A stretch of 64,000 bases of DNA from Pontibacter fetidus (GTDB lineage: Bacteria; Bacteroidota; Bacteroidia; Cytophagales; Hymenobacteraceae): contig NZ_JAAEAA010000004.1 of NCBI RefSeq assembly GCF_010119545.1, positions 62,001-126,000 on the forward strand, given 5' to 3'. This document shows, one piece after another, positions 33,663 through 41,756 of this stretch; position 1 is the first letter of the stretch; every line of letters starts with the position of its first letter. The notes under the pieces are model-generated. The model saw only the letters and a program-made list of their open reading frames with translations. It did no database searches and was not told the origin of the DNA. The position numbers and the translations under genes were made by a program.

Positions 33663-34820
33663 TTATACTTTTGCCAATGCCTGTTCCAGGTCTTTTATCA
33701 GGTAATCAGCATCTTCCAGGCCAATGTAGAAGCGGATTAAGTTAAATGGCAGGCTCGATTTATAGTTGGCAGAATTGTAAGCTGCCGCCATCGGGTAAAT
33801 AAGCGACTCGTGCCCACCCCAGGAAGCCGCCATTAAAAAGTGTTTTAAACTATCGCAGAACAGGTCTACTTTTTCGATCTCGTTGGTACGGAGTAAAATG
33901 GTAAACTGGCCGGTATTGTTGCGCATCTGCTGCTTTGCCAGTTCGTATTGCGGATTGGTTTCCAGGAAAGGGTAATAGACCTGCTCTACTTTTGGGTGCT
34001 GATGCAGGTAGGCAACTACTTTCTGGGTGGTAGCTGCGATGCGTTCCATACGTACAGGCAAGGTGCGCAGGCCGCGCAGCAATAGCCAGGCATCGTGTGG
34101 CGAAAGTATAGCGCCTAAGGTCATAAATTCGCCTTCAAAAATGCGGTTTATCGTTTCGCGCTTGCCACAGATCACGCCTCCCATTGCATCGGAGTGGCCG
34201 CCAATATACTTGGTACAGGAGTGCACAACCAGGTCTACGCCCAAGGCCAGTGGGTTCTGAAAAAGCGGTGTAGCAAAGCTGTTATCGATAATAGTACTGC
34301 AGTTATGGGCCTTTGCAATATTTACTACAGCGGCTATATCCTGCAGTTCAAAGGTCATAGAGTTGGGGCTTTCCAGGTATAACAGGGTTGTATTCGGCTT
34401 TAGCGCCTGTTTATAGTTGTTAGCATCGGTGCCATCCACCATCGTTACTTCCACACCAAATCGTGGCAAAAACTTTTGCATCAGGGCGTTGGTCCAGGAG
34501 TATGGTTTTTTAATACACACTACATGGTCGCCGGCTTTTACCTGCGAGAGCACCGCAGCCGACACAGCCGCAATACCACTACCAAACGCGATAGCGTGCT
34601 CTGCACCTTCCAGGGCTGCCAGCTTTTTTTCGAGTATGGTTACGGTTGGGTTATTGCCGCGCGTGTAAAAGTATACTTCGGGCTCGTTCTTCAACATTTC
34701 CCGCATCTTGGCCACCGATTTACAGGCAAAATTACTGGTTTGCACTATGGGCGGTGATACTGCATTAAAGTATAGTTCGCGGTCTTCGCCAAGCTCGTTC
34801 AGGATGTAGGAAAGGTCCAT
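33663..34820 (-). CDS. Trans-sulfuration family PLP enzyme (cystathionine gamma-synthase / beta-lyase / methionine gamma-lyase type)
   Basis: 385 residues of the Cys/Met metabolism PLP family. Visible are Y-T-R-G-N-N-P-T (phosphate loop region), F-G-S-G-I-A-A-V-S-A, the Asp binding the PLP nitrogen in I-I-D-N-S-F-A-T-P, the Schiff-base Lys in H-S-C-T-K-Y-I-G-G-H-S-D and the C-terminal F-I-G-L-E-like segment (here Y-I-G-L-E-D-A-D-Y-L). The exact reaction cannot be decided from sequence. It stands alone, divergent from the next gene. Confidence 0.9.
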   Translation of the reverse strand: MDLSYILNELGEDRELYFNAVSPPIVQTSNFACKSVAKMREMLKNEPEVYFYTRGNNPTVTILEKKLAALEGAEHAIAFGSGIAAVSAAVLSQVKAGDHVVCIKKPYSWTNALMQKFLPRFGVEVTMVDGTDANNYKQALKPNTTLLYLESPNSMTFELQDIAAVVNIAKAHNCSTIIDNSFATPLFQNPLALGVDLVVHSCTKYIGGHSDAMGGVICGKRETINRIFEGEFMTLGAILSPHDAWLLLRGLRTLPVRMERIAATTQKVVAYLHQHPKVEQVYYPFLETNPQYELAKQQMRNNTGQFTILLRTNEIEKVDLFCDSLKHFLMAASWGGHESLIYPMAAAYNSANYKSSLPFNLIRFYIGLEDADYLIKDLEQALAKV

Positions 34821-35028
34821 AATTTCTTATCAGTTTCTATAGTTACTTCATACTCTAAGGCCGATTTTATAGTTGCTTCAGGGCTCATTTTAAGGCAGTT
34901 TAACATCCGTTAAAATTTTATTTCGAACGAATTATAATAAGTTGATAATCAATTACTTAAAATACATTTTAAACTATAAAAACCTTCGTTTTTTGCAACT
35001 GATATTGGCTCCCGGATGTTTACTTAAC

Positions 35029-36060
35029 ATGAAAGAGAAAGAAGAAGAAAACGTTGTAGCATTATACGCTGAAGAGCAGCAACCTGAGACCCAGGAGTGG
35101 CAAAAGTCTATACCTGCGCAGGTGTTTCTGAATTACTTTTTTGCGGTAAACTATCATATTAAAAATACGAGTGGTAACGGCCTGGAGCAGCTGGCATTTT
35201 TCAGGGAAGCCAAACCGGAACTAACCGAAAAAGACACTGAAGCAGTAAAGCGCCTGTTACTAAATAGCTGGAGTACCGAATACGCTTTGCGTGCCACTGC
35301 TGAGCTAGGCGACGAAGCTTATATGCGCAATGCGTTGCACTGGACTTTCCCGCAGGCTTATTATACTGTGTTTGCTGGTTTGCAGGCTTTTTTGCGTACG
35401 CGTGGCATTAATACTAACAGCGATGCATTGGTACTGCGCGAAGCCGGACGCTTAGTAGTAAAAAACGCATACCCGCATGCCATCAGCTTTTATGCATCCG
35501 GGCATTACGACGATTTTAATGTGCACCGCTTGCCATTGGCACACTATAAGCCGGGCTTGCAGATAGCAGGTAAAGAGCTGGAGGCTCAGGCACAGATCGG
35601 GCAGTTTCTTAGGACCACGCGCCGCATGAAAGCCAAGGCCGTTCGCCAGTTTGTGCAGGGCAATGCCAACACTGCTATCAGAAGCAACAAAACCGGCGAA
35701 ATTTTACAGAAGTTTGGTCCGCAGCATTGGCAGCAACTTACCTGGCGCATTGGCTATACTTCGCTATTTGATCTGATGGCTAGGTTGCGTATTTCCAGTT
35801 CGCACCGCGAGATTGAGCGTTTTGTACAGGCTGATATAGATTTTAAACTGTTCCATGAGTCGTTGCTGGAGATTGTGAGTTACCTGAACGGGGTACACGA
35901 AGCATATGTAGCGCAGGCGCTTGGTATAGAGCAGTACGAGACCTTTGTAAAAGAACTGCCGAAACACCTGCAAAACTCATTTGTAGCGGCCAGGTTGCAG
36001 CAAACTATTAATCCATTGCTTCGCCCCGACGAAGATTACCAGCTCGGCGCAGCAGCATAA
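35029..36060 (+). CDS. Conserved-looking hypothetical cytosolic protein
   Basis: 343 residues from the ATG at 35029; the longer frame from 34942 begins in a very AT-rich stretch that looks like the promoter (TTTTTTGC at 34989). The protein is soluble, with an acidic N-terminus and then a largely helical body rich in R, Q and L. The middle has a basic segment R-T-T-R-R-M-K-A-K-A-V-R-Q-F that could bind nucleic acid. Near the end is Y-L-N-G-V-H-E-A-Y-V-A-Q-A-L-G. I recognise no domain and no phage or plasmid neighbours. A hairpin terminator follows. Confidence 0.75.
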   Translation: MKEKEEENVVALYAEEQQPETQEWQKSIPAQVFLNYFFAVNYHIKNTSGNGLEQLAFFREAKPELTEKDTEAVKRLLLNSWSTEYALRATAELGDEAYMRNALHWTFPQAYYTVFAGLQAFLRTRGINTNSDALVLREAGRLVVKNAYPHAISFYASGHYDDFNVHRLPLAHYKPGLQIAGKELEAQAQIGQFLRTTRRMKAKAVRQFVQGNANTAIRSNKTGEILQKFGPQHWQQLTWRIGYTSLFDLMARLRISSSHREIERFVQADIDFKLFHESLLEIVSYLNGVHEAYVAQALGIEQYETFVKELPKHLQNSFVAARLQQTINPLLRPDEDYQLGAAA

Positions 36061-36091
36061 GTTTTTCCATTTTTACTTTATACCCAACTCA

Positions 36092-36126
36092 AACTCCTGC
36101 AGGTTTTTACTTGCAGGAGTTTTTTT
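36092..36126 (+). terminator. Rho-independent terminator
   Basis: AACTCCTGCA pairs with TGCAGGAGTT around GGTTTTTACT and is followed by a run of T. The T run is also the left edge of the MITE-like repeat. Confidence 0.88.
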
Positions 36127-36352
36127 GTCTGAACCAGGATTTTCAGGATTAATGGATTTACAGGATTAAGACCTAGCAGTGTGCGTAGCTCCTGCTAGTG
36201 TCTGGGTTACAATTTCATATTGTCCGTCTTCACACCCCTGTAGTCCCCTCAAGGGGAAAGTTTCTACTACTGCTATAGTAGAAACTATAGTTCTATAGTT
36301 GTTTAACTATAATTCTGCCAATCCTTTAATCCTGAAAATCCTGGTTCAGACA
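36126..36352. repeat. 227-bp MITE-like element with perfect 27-bp terminal inverted repeats
   Basis: Bases 36126-36152 and 36326-36352 are exact inverted copies over 27 positions (core AACCAGGATTTTCAGGATT). Inside are a second short copy (GGATTTACAGGATTAA at 36164), a hairpin CTAGCAG...CTGCTAG at 36173-36199, a solo arm of the DUF559 repeat at 36231-36256 and three CTATAG motifs at 36270-36300. No open frame is present. A related GTCTGAATCAGGATTTGCAG copy is at 51446. It fills the gap between a terminator and lysS. Confidence 0.75.
36231..36256 (-). repeat. Solo arm of the DUF559-associated palindrome
   Basis: The minus strand carries CCCCTTGAGGGG, a short spacer and AGGGGTGTG, matching the left arm at 8963-8988 in all but the last base. 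It has no DUF559 gene beside it, so it is an orphan copy nested in the MITE-like element. Confidence 0.75.
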
Positions 36353-36443
36353 ATTAACAATCAACAATTAACTTTTTAAAGCTGACGATTATTTAGCAAT
36401 TTTGCATCTTGATTTTTAGACATCACTTATAGTACAGAATCGC

Positions 36444-37970
36444 ATGCAACTAAGCGAACAGGAACTGCGCCGCCGCCATGAGCGCGAAGAGCTGGAGAAA
36501 ATGGGCATTAATCCCTATCCATCTGAAACATTTGACGTTACGGCAACAGCCAAAGAGATAAAGGAAAACTTTGATAAGGATAAGAACAACTACCAGGAAG
36601 TAACGCTGGCTGGCCGACTGATGAGCCGCCGCATTATGGGTAAAGCATCTTTTGCCGAGCTGATGGACAGCACAGGCCGTATCCAGATCTATGTATCCAG
36701 AGATGATATTGCGCCAGGCGAAGACAAAGAAATGTATAACACCGTGTTCAAGAAAATGCTGGACATTGGTGACTTTATCGGTATAAAAGGTAACGCGTTC
36801 GTAACGCAGGTAGGCGAGATATCGGTGCACGTTACAGAGCTTACAGTGCTTACCAAGTCGCTGAAGCCGCTTCCGATTGTAAAACGTGAGGTAGACGAAA
36901 ATGGTGTAGAGCATGTGTACGATGCCTTCAGCGATCCGGAGTTGCGTTACCGCCAGCGTTATGTTGACCTGATCGTGAACCCACATGTGCGCGATACTTT
37001 CAAAAAGCGTTCGCAGCTGGTAAGCACCATGCGTAATTTTTTAGGAGACAAAGGTTACCTGGAAGTAGAGACTCCAATTTTGCAGCCTATACATGGTGGC
37101 GCGGCGGCTCGTCCGTTTAAAACGCACCACAACACCCTGGACATGACGCTGTACCTGCGCATTGCCAACGAACTATACTTAAAGCGCCTTATAGTAGGTG
37201 GTTTTGATGGCGTGTTCGAGTTTGCCAAAGACTTCCGTAACGAAGGCATGAGCCGTTTCCACAACCCGGAATTTACGGTAATGGAGCTTTACGTTACTTA
37301 CAAAGACTATAACTGGATGATGGACCTTGTGGAGGAAATGGTAGAGAAAGTTGCCCTTGCCCTGCACGGTAAAACTGAAGTTCAGGTTGGTGAGAACGTG
37401 ATCAACTTTGCCCGTCCTTGGAAGCGCTATACCATGTACGAAGCAATCGAGCACTTTACAAAGATCGATATCTCGAACATGGAAGAGCCGGAACTGCGCC
37501 AGGCGGCACAGCAACTTGGCATCCACGTAGATCCAACGATGGGTAAAGCCAAAATCATAGATGAGATATTTGGCGAGACTGCTGAGCCTAACTTAATACA
37601 GCCAACCTTTATCACGGATTACCCTGTAGAGATGAGCCCACTGGCTAAGAAGCACCGCAGCAAGCCAGGTTTAGTAGAGCGTTTCGAGGCAATCTGTAAT
37701 GGTAAAGAGATCTGTAACGCCTTCTCAGAGCTGAATGACCCGGTTGATCAGCGTGCCCGCTTTGAGGAGCAGCTGGAGCTGGCTAAGCGTGGCGACGTAG
37801 AAGCAATGGCTTTGGATGAAGACTTCTTAAGAGCACTTGAGTACGGTATGCCGCCAACTGCTGGTTTGGGTGTAGGTATAGATCGTTTAACCATGATCAT
37901 GACCAACTCCAATTCTATCCAGGATGTGCTGTTCTTCCCGCAGATGAAACCTGAGAAAAAAGACGAGTAA
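36444..37970 (+). CDS. lysS: Lysyl-tRNA synthetase, class II
   Basis: 508 residues, normal length. An N-terminal OB-fold anticodon-binding domain (about residues 55-150) is followed by the class II catalytic core: motif 1 region [17 protein letters not shown], motif 2 [16 protein letters not shown] and motif 3 [11 protein letters not shown]. It charges tRNA-Lys in the cytosol. An insertion-like segment at about residues 330-380 ([12 protein letters not shown]) is seen in several Bacteroidota homologues. It is monocistronic, with a terminator at 37991. Confidence 0.97.
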   Translation: MQLSEQELRRRHEREELEKMGINPYPSETFDVTATAKEIKENFDKDKNNYQEVTLAGRLMSRRIMGKASFAELMDSTGRIQIYVSRDDIAPGEDKEMYNTVFKKMLDIGDFIGIKGNAFVTQVGEISVHVTELTVLTKSLKPLPIVKREVDENGVEHVYDAFSDPELRYRQRYVDLIVNPHVRDTFKKRSQLVSTMRNFLGDKGYLEVETPILQPIHGGAAARPFKTHHNTLDMTLYLRIANELYLKRLIVGGFDGVFEFAKDFRNEGMSRFHNPEFTVMELYVTYKDYNWMMDLVEEMVEKVALALHGKTEVQVGENVINFARPWKRYTMYEAIEHFTKIDISNMEEPELRQAAQQLGIHVDPTMGKAKIIDEIFGETAEPNLIQPTFITDYPVEMSPLAKKHRSKPGLVERFEAICNGKEICNAFSELNDPVDQRARFEEQLELAKRGDVEAMALDEDFLRALEYGMPPTAGLGVGIDRLTMIMTNSNSIQDVLFFPQMKPEKKDE

Positions 37971-37990
37971 CTATAGTTTGACTATAAAGT

Positions 37991-38026
37991 AAAAGCCCCT
38001 GCTATAGTTTAGCAGGGGCTTTTTTA
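37991..38026 (+). terminator. Rho-independent terminator after lysS
   Basis: AAAGCCCCTGCT and AGCAGGGGCTTT form a stem whose apex is ATAGTTT, so the tip reads GCTATAGTTTAGC. A T run follows. Confidence 0.92.
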
Positions 38027-38040
38027 TAATGTGCTGGTTA

Positions 38041-38523
38041 CTACAAGCAACGTTGCATGTTTGTACCGCCGGTTGGCCCTAAGGTTGGGTCGTTGTACAT
38101 GGTGTTAACCTCTGAGCTGCTTTGGCTGGTTAAGTTATTATAGTTGCTGCCTGTAGTTTTGTTATTCTTATCTGTCCAGGAAGTTACTTTATCTTTAGTG
38201 CTGTTAAAGCTTTTAGATACTTTATACCCGATACGCGAAGCCGAATTTGCTACCTGCTTGCGTAAATCTTTGCCTTTTTCGGGGGCCAGCAAAATGCCAG
38301 CCAGCACGCCAACACTAGCACCGGCTATAACGCCGGCCGCAATTTTACCTCCACTTATGCCTTTTTGCTCTTTAGTTGAGCGGGTCTGGTAGGTAGGTTT
38401 TTGTTGGGTGGTACTGCCATAAGCGGTAGCAGGTGTATCGGTTTGGCGCATTTGCCTTACATTGGCATTGGTATAGTTTGTTTTGCTTTCTCCAAGTGAT
38501 CTGCACTCCATAGTAGTTTTCAT
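38041..38523 (-). CDS. YtxH domain protein, copy 1
   Basis: 160 residues. A polar Thr/Gln-rich N-terminus (1-58) is followed by a glycine-rich membrane helix (about 58-82: G-V-I-A-G-A-S-V-G-V-L-A-G-I-L-L-A-P-E-K-G), the YtxH signature, then a Ser/Lys/Asn-rich tail. YtxH proteins are small stress-associated membrane proteins of unknown mechanism. It is the most divergent of three neighbouring paralogues on this strand. An earlier start would be possible only upstream of 38523, where no in-frame codon is evident. Confidence 0.85.
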   Translation of the reverse strand: MKTTMECRSLGESKTNYTNANVRQMRQTDTPATAYGSTTQQKPTYQTRSTKEQKGISGGKIAAGVIAGASVGVLAGILLAPEKGKDLRKQVANSASRIGYKVSKSFNSTKDKVTSWTDKNNKTTGSNYNNLTSQSSSEVNTMYNDPTLGPTGGTNMQRCL

Positions 38524-38623
38524 AGGTTTGGGTTTATAGTTATGTTTAAAATAGATAAACGCGGTCGTTTACAGTATTAGTATTAACGTGCCCTTTTAGC
38601 CTAAAGTTAACAGCCATAAAAAG

Positions 38624-38662
38624 ATAAAGCGCTTGCCCGAAACCGGAACAAGCGCCTTATAC
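38624..38662 (-). terminator. Terminator after YtxH copy 2
   Basis: AAGCGCTTG and CAAGCGCCTT pair around a CCGG-containing loop; on the minus strand a TTTATCTTTTTA tract follows. Confidence 0.65.
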
Positions 38663-38746
38663 ATGTAGAAAAGCAAGTGGCAGCCTCCTCAGCGGGCATC
38701 AAAACCCTGGCAACAACTATACTTTATGTACCCTTTTTAAATATGA

Positions 38747-39073
38747 TTAAGCGTTGCCGCCACCAGTTGAGCCAGTGCTATTACCAGTAGTAGCAGAACC
38801 AGATTTCTGAGAACCTGAAGCCGTTGAGCCAGATCCTGACATACCAGCTTTCATTTCGCCAAACTTATCCATGGCACCAGCGCTCATGTTCTTGATCTCC
38901 TCTAAGCCAGTCTGCAGATTTTTCTCCAGGTCTTTGCTCATTTTATTTGCCCATTTTTTTACACTAGTTCTGGTAGCTTCACCAGTGTCCGGGGCCATCA
39001 TTAATCCAGCAATAACACCAGCACTGGCACCAGCCAGAAGCGCTAATATTATTTTACCGCTATTGTCCTTCAT
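38747..39073 (-). CDS. YtxH domain protein, copy 2
   Basis: 108 residues. The membrane helix is at the very N-terminus (about residues 8-27: I-L-A-L-L-A-G-A-S-A-G-V-I-A-G-L-M-M-A-P-D-T-G), followed by a basic amphipathic helix (T-R-T-S-V-K-K-W-A-N-K-M) and a Gly/Ser/Thr repetitive tail of about 35 residues. It shares the A-P-D-x-G-x-x-T-R-x-S-V-K core with copy 3. A role in envelope or osmotic stress is inferred from the family only. Confidence 0.87.
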   Translation of the reverse strand: MKDNSGKIILALLAGASAGVIAGLMMAPDTGEATRTSVKKWANKMSKDLEKNLQTGLEEIKNMSAGAMDKFGEMKAGMSGSGSTASGSQKSGSATTGNSTGSTGGGNA

Positions 39074-39227
39074 AGTCGTATTTTATTTTAAGATTGATAT
39101 AGTTTTAACTATTAATTGTTCGTGCCTTGATAACGTCTAAATATAGCATTTAGTTATATCTTTAGTATAGAATATACTTATAAATCGAATAAAGGCACAA
39201 AAATCTTACGTAGTTACACTTAAACAA

Positions 39228-39629
39228 CTATTTAAGGCTGTTACGGATATTATCGATCAGCTCAACGATGTCTTCTTTTGTCTTGCCTAGTTTTACCTGT
39301 AACCTGCCAAACAGCTCATCTTCTTTGCCCTCGGCATAGGTCAGGTCGTCTTCCGTAAGCTCAGCATAGTTTTGTTTTAACTGGCCTTTCACATCGTCCC
39401 AGGAGCCGTGCATTACCAGGGTGCTGCCTGCACCGGTTGTGCCTGATTTCTCCAGTTTGCTCATCCAGTTTTTCATGGTTCTTTCCATGTCTTCGCCAGC
39501 TTTTGTAAGGCTGCGTTTTACGCTGTCGCGTGTAGTTTGTCCGTTGTCCGGGGCCAGCAAAATACCTGCTACAATGCCCGCACCAATACCAGATAGCGTC
39601 GCTAAAAGGATCTTTCCGTTCTTATCCAT
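39228..39629 (-). CDS. YtxH-CsbD fusion protein, copy 3
   Basis: 133 residues from the ATG at 39629; the longer frame to 39683 adds 18 residues ahead of the membrane helix and is unlikely. Residues about 5-26 are the YtxH helix (L-S-G-I-G-A-G-I-V-A-G-I-L-L-A-P-D-N-G), then a basic helix, then from about 75 a CsbD-like domain (W-D-D-V-K-G-Q-L-K-Q-N-Y-A-E-L-T-E-D-D-L, then E-G-K-E-D-E-L). CsbD is normally a soluble stress protein, so this fusion tethers it to the membrane. Confidence 0.88.
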   Translation of the reverse strand: MDKNGKILLATLSGIGAGIVAGILLAPDNGQTTRDSVKRSLTKAGEDMERTMKNWMSKLEKSGTTGAGSTLVMHGSWDDVKGQLKQNYAELTEDDLTYAEGKEDELFGRLQVKLGKTKEDIVELIDNIRNSLK

Positions 39630-39833
39630 TTTTAATTTTTGTGAGGTTTTATGTATATGCGAAGGTGCCAGGCAAGCCGACAATCTCCTACTTAAATATA
39701 ATGGCGTATACTTTTACAATTAGTTGTAATTTCGCGCTTCAGTTTACATACGGTTACCTTACCGGTTAGTTAACTTAACTGTAAACAGCTGTAAACCTGA
39801 GCCCGTTTTATACTTATTCTTAAACCTTATACT

Positions 39834-40070
39834 ATGAAAAAATCAGTAGCAACACTCGCTATACTTTGCCTGAGCAGCTTTTATGCCTGCAAAACCACCG
39901 AAGAACAAACGCCCTGCATCGACCCTGCAAAAATTAACCCCGACGGTATATGCACCATGCAATACGACCCTGTTTGCGGCTGCGATAATAAAACCTATGG
40001 CAATGCCTGTGTCGCCAACAATGCCGGTGTCACCTCTTTTGTTAAAGGCGAATGCCCAACCCAGAACTAG
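39834..40070 (+). CDS. Kazal-type protease inhibitor domain lipoprotein
   Basis: 78 residues. The signal peptide [19 protein letters not shown] ends in a lipobox Y-A-C. The mature part contains one Kazal domain: [20 protein letters not shown], then [10 protein letters not shown], with the usual disulfide cysteines and the T-Y-x-N-x-C signature. Kazal domains inhibit serine proteases; here the protein would be lipid-anchored at the cell surface or periplasm. The cupin gene starts 24 bases later, so they may share a transcript. Confidence 0.9.
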   Translation: MKKSVATLAILCLSSFYACKTTEEQTPCIDPAKINPDGICTMQYDPVCGCDNKTYGNACVANNAGVTSFVKGECPTQN

Positions 40071-40094
40071 GTTTCTACTATAGCAAAAAGAAAA

Positions 40095-40466
40095 ATGAGC
40101 GAGAAAAAATATATTAAGCAGACGAAGCCGTTCAGGGTGCCAACCACCGATGGTAAGTTAATAGAAGAGCATTTTGGGCATGCCTCTACCCGTACCGGCG
40201 AGTTTAGCGTGGCCCACATGGTAGCACCGCCCCACTGGAGCGAACCGCACCAAACCCCTGACTTTGATGAAATAACTATAGTTACCCGCGGCCGCAAACT
40301 AATTGAAATTGATGGCGAAGAAGTGGAAGTAAAAGCTGGCGAAACCATATTGATTAAAGCAGGCACCCGCATCCGCTACGCCAACCCCTACAACGAAGAA
40401 ACCGAGTACTGGTCTGTCTGCATCCCTGCATTTGACATTAATTCTGTAAACCGCGAGGAAGAGTAG
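40095..40466 (+). CDS. Cupin domain protein
   Basis: 123 residues folding as one small beta barrel. The metal-binding cupin motif 1 is reduced: P-H-W-S-E-P-H-Q-T-P-D-F-D-E-I-T-I-V-T-R-G with His and Glu candidates. Motif 2 (A-G-E-T-I-L-I-K-A-G-T-R-I-R-Y-A-N-P) lacks a clear His. There is no signal peptide. Substrate and reaction unknown; it could be a binding rather than catalytic cupin. A terminator with a CTATAG tip follows. Confidence 0.85.
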   Translation: MSEKKYIKQTKPFRVPTTDGKLIEEHFGHASTRTGEFSVAHMVAPPHWSEPHQTPDFDEITIVTRGRKLIEIDGEEVEVKAGETILIKAGTRIRYANPYNEETEYWSVCIPAFDINSVNREEE

Positions 40467-40513
40467 GAAACTTGAAAATTTGGAGATTTGAAAATGCTCC
40501 AACTATAAATCTG

Positions 40514-40550
40514 AACGCCGTTGCTATAGTTTAGCAACGGCGTTTCTTTT
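40514..40550 (+). terminator. Rho-independent terminator after the cupin gene
   Basis: AACGCCGTTGCTA and TTAGCAACGGCGTT form a stem with TAGT at the tip (CTATAGTT motif), followed by TTCTTTTG. Confidence 0.88.
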
Positions 40551-40564
40551 GTAAATATAAGTGA

Positions 40565-40749
40565 GCTCTCGCTCGAGTCGCGCGAGTGTGAGTTAATAAT
40601 AGCGTCTCGCCACATATGCCACCGCTGTTCCAGATTTACCGTTGTTTCGGATTTTCACAGTTTGCTTAAAAATTCAGACAACTATAAACTATAGTTTGAA
40701 GCGGCCAGAGGACGTGGGTAACTCACACTCGCGGGACGCGAGCGAGAGC
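40565..40749. repeat. 185-bp MITE-like element with 30-bp terminal inverted repeats
   Basis: Bases 40565-40594 and 40720-40749 are inverted copies matching at 28 of 30 positions (GCTCTCGCTCG... and ...GCGAGTGTGAGTT). The 125-base interior has no open frame and carries one AACTATAGTT palindrome at 40687. It lies between a terminator on each side (cupin and fabI). The TIRs are GC-rich in an otherwise AT-rich gap. Confidence 0.75.
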
Positions 40750-40768
40750 ACAAACTATAGACATAAAA

Positions 40769-40806
40769 CAAAAATGCCCTGCTAAACTATAGCGGGGCAT
40801 TTTTAA
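40769..40806 (-). terminator. Rho-independent terminator after fabI
   Basis: AAAAATGCCCTGCT and AGCGGGGCATTTTT pair; the loop contains AAACTAT from a CTATAG motif. On the minus strand a T run follows. Confidence 0.85.
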
Positions 40807-40851
40807 TAATTCAGAATTTGGAGATCATTTTCAGATCTTCAAATCTTAAAT

Positions 40852-41664
40852 TTACTTAGAGATCATTTCCACGATATCCTCAGAGATACCCATAGAAGAG
40901 AAGCCACCGTCGTGCATCAGGTTCTGCATAGTTACGTAACGGGTCAGGTCTGAGAACAGGCTAATGCAGTAGTCTGCGCAGGCTTCGGCTGGCGCGTTGC
41001 CAAGCGGCGACATCTTATCAGCATAATCGAAGAACGCATCAAAACCACCTACACCAGTACCGGCAGTAGTTTTAGTTGGCGACTGCGAAACCGTATTTAC
41101 ACGTACTTTTTTGCTGCGGCCTAAACGGTAGCCATAGTTACGGGCAATTGACTCCAGCACTGCCTTAGCATGCGACATGTCGGTATAATCAGGGAACACA
41201 CGCTGCGCTGCGATGTACGAAAGCGCTACGATAGAACCCCACTCGCTCATAGCATCCTGCTTTTCAGCTACGTGCATTACCTTATGGAAAGAGATAGCTG
41301 AAATGTCCAGCGTCTTCAGGAACCACTCGTAGTTCAGGTCGCCGTAAGATTTGCCTTTACGGATGTTTGGGCTTGAACCAATAGAGTGCAGCACAAAGTC
41401 GATCTTACCACCTAGTATCTCCTGCGCTTTTGTGAAAAGGTTTTCCAGGTCTTCAACCGATGTAGCATCAGCCGGGATGATCTGCGCATTGCAAGTTTCA
41501 GCTAATTTGTTGATCTCGCCCATTCGCATTGCAATTGGTGCGTTTGTCAGTACAAACTCTGCTCCTTCTTCATGCGCACGCATTGCTACTTTCCAGGCGA
41601 TAGACTTTTCGTCTAGTGCACCGAATATGATTCCTCTTTTTCCTTTTAAAAGATTGTAAGACAT
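40852..41664 (-). CDS. fabI: Enoyl-[acyl-carrier-protein] reductase (NADH)
   Basis: 270 residues. It performs the last reduction of each fatty acid elongation cycle. The SDR-type fold shows the FabI-specific nucleotide loop G-A-L-D-E-K-S-I-A-W, L-H-S-I-G-S-S near residue 91, the active-site Tyr/Lys pair in F-P-D-Y-T-D-M-S-H-A-K-A and a substrate-loop region ending T-K-T-T-A-G-T-G-V-G-G-F. Length is normal. It lies 92 bases downstream of recN on the same strand and has its own terminator. Confidence 0.96.
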   Translation of the reverse strand: MSYNLLKGKRGIIFGALDEKSIAWKVAMRAHEEGAEFVLTNAPIAMRMGEINKLAETCNAQIIPADATSVEDLENLFTKAQEILGGKIDFVLHSIGSSPNIRKGKSYGDLNYEWFLKTLDISAISFHKVMHVAEKQDAMSEWGSIVALSYIAAQRVFPDYTDMSHAKAVLESIARNYGYRLGRSKKVRVNTVSQSPTKTTAGTGVGGFDAFFDYADKMSPLGNAPAEACADYCISLFSDLTRYVTMQNLMHDGGFSSMGISEDIVEMISK

Positions 41665-41756
41665 GTCTTTATCAAGTTATTTTTTGTTCCTTTTCAATAT
41701 TCCCGCCCGCTAACCTATAGTTTGCTGAAATAAGGCGGCAATATAGCAATATCTTA

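Noticed and set aside
36450..36986. 178-codon antisense frame opposite lysS
   Set aside because: Shadow frame of a highly conserved gene.
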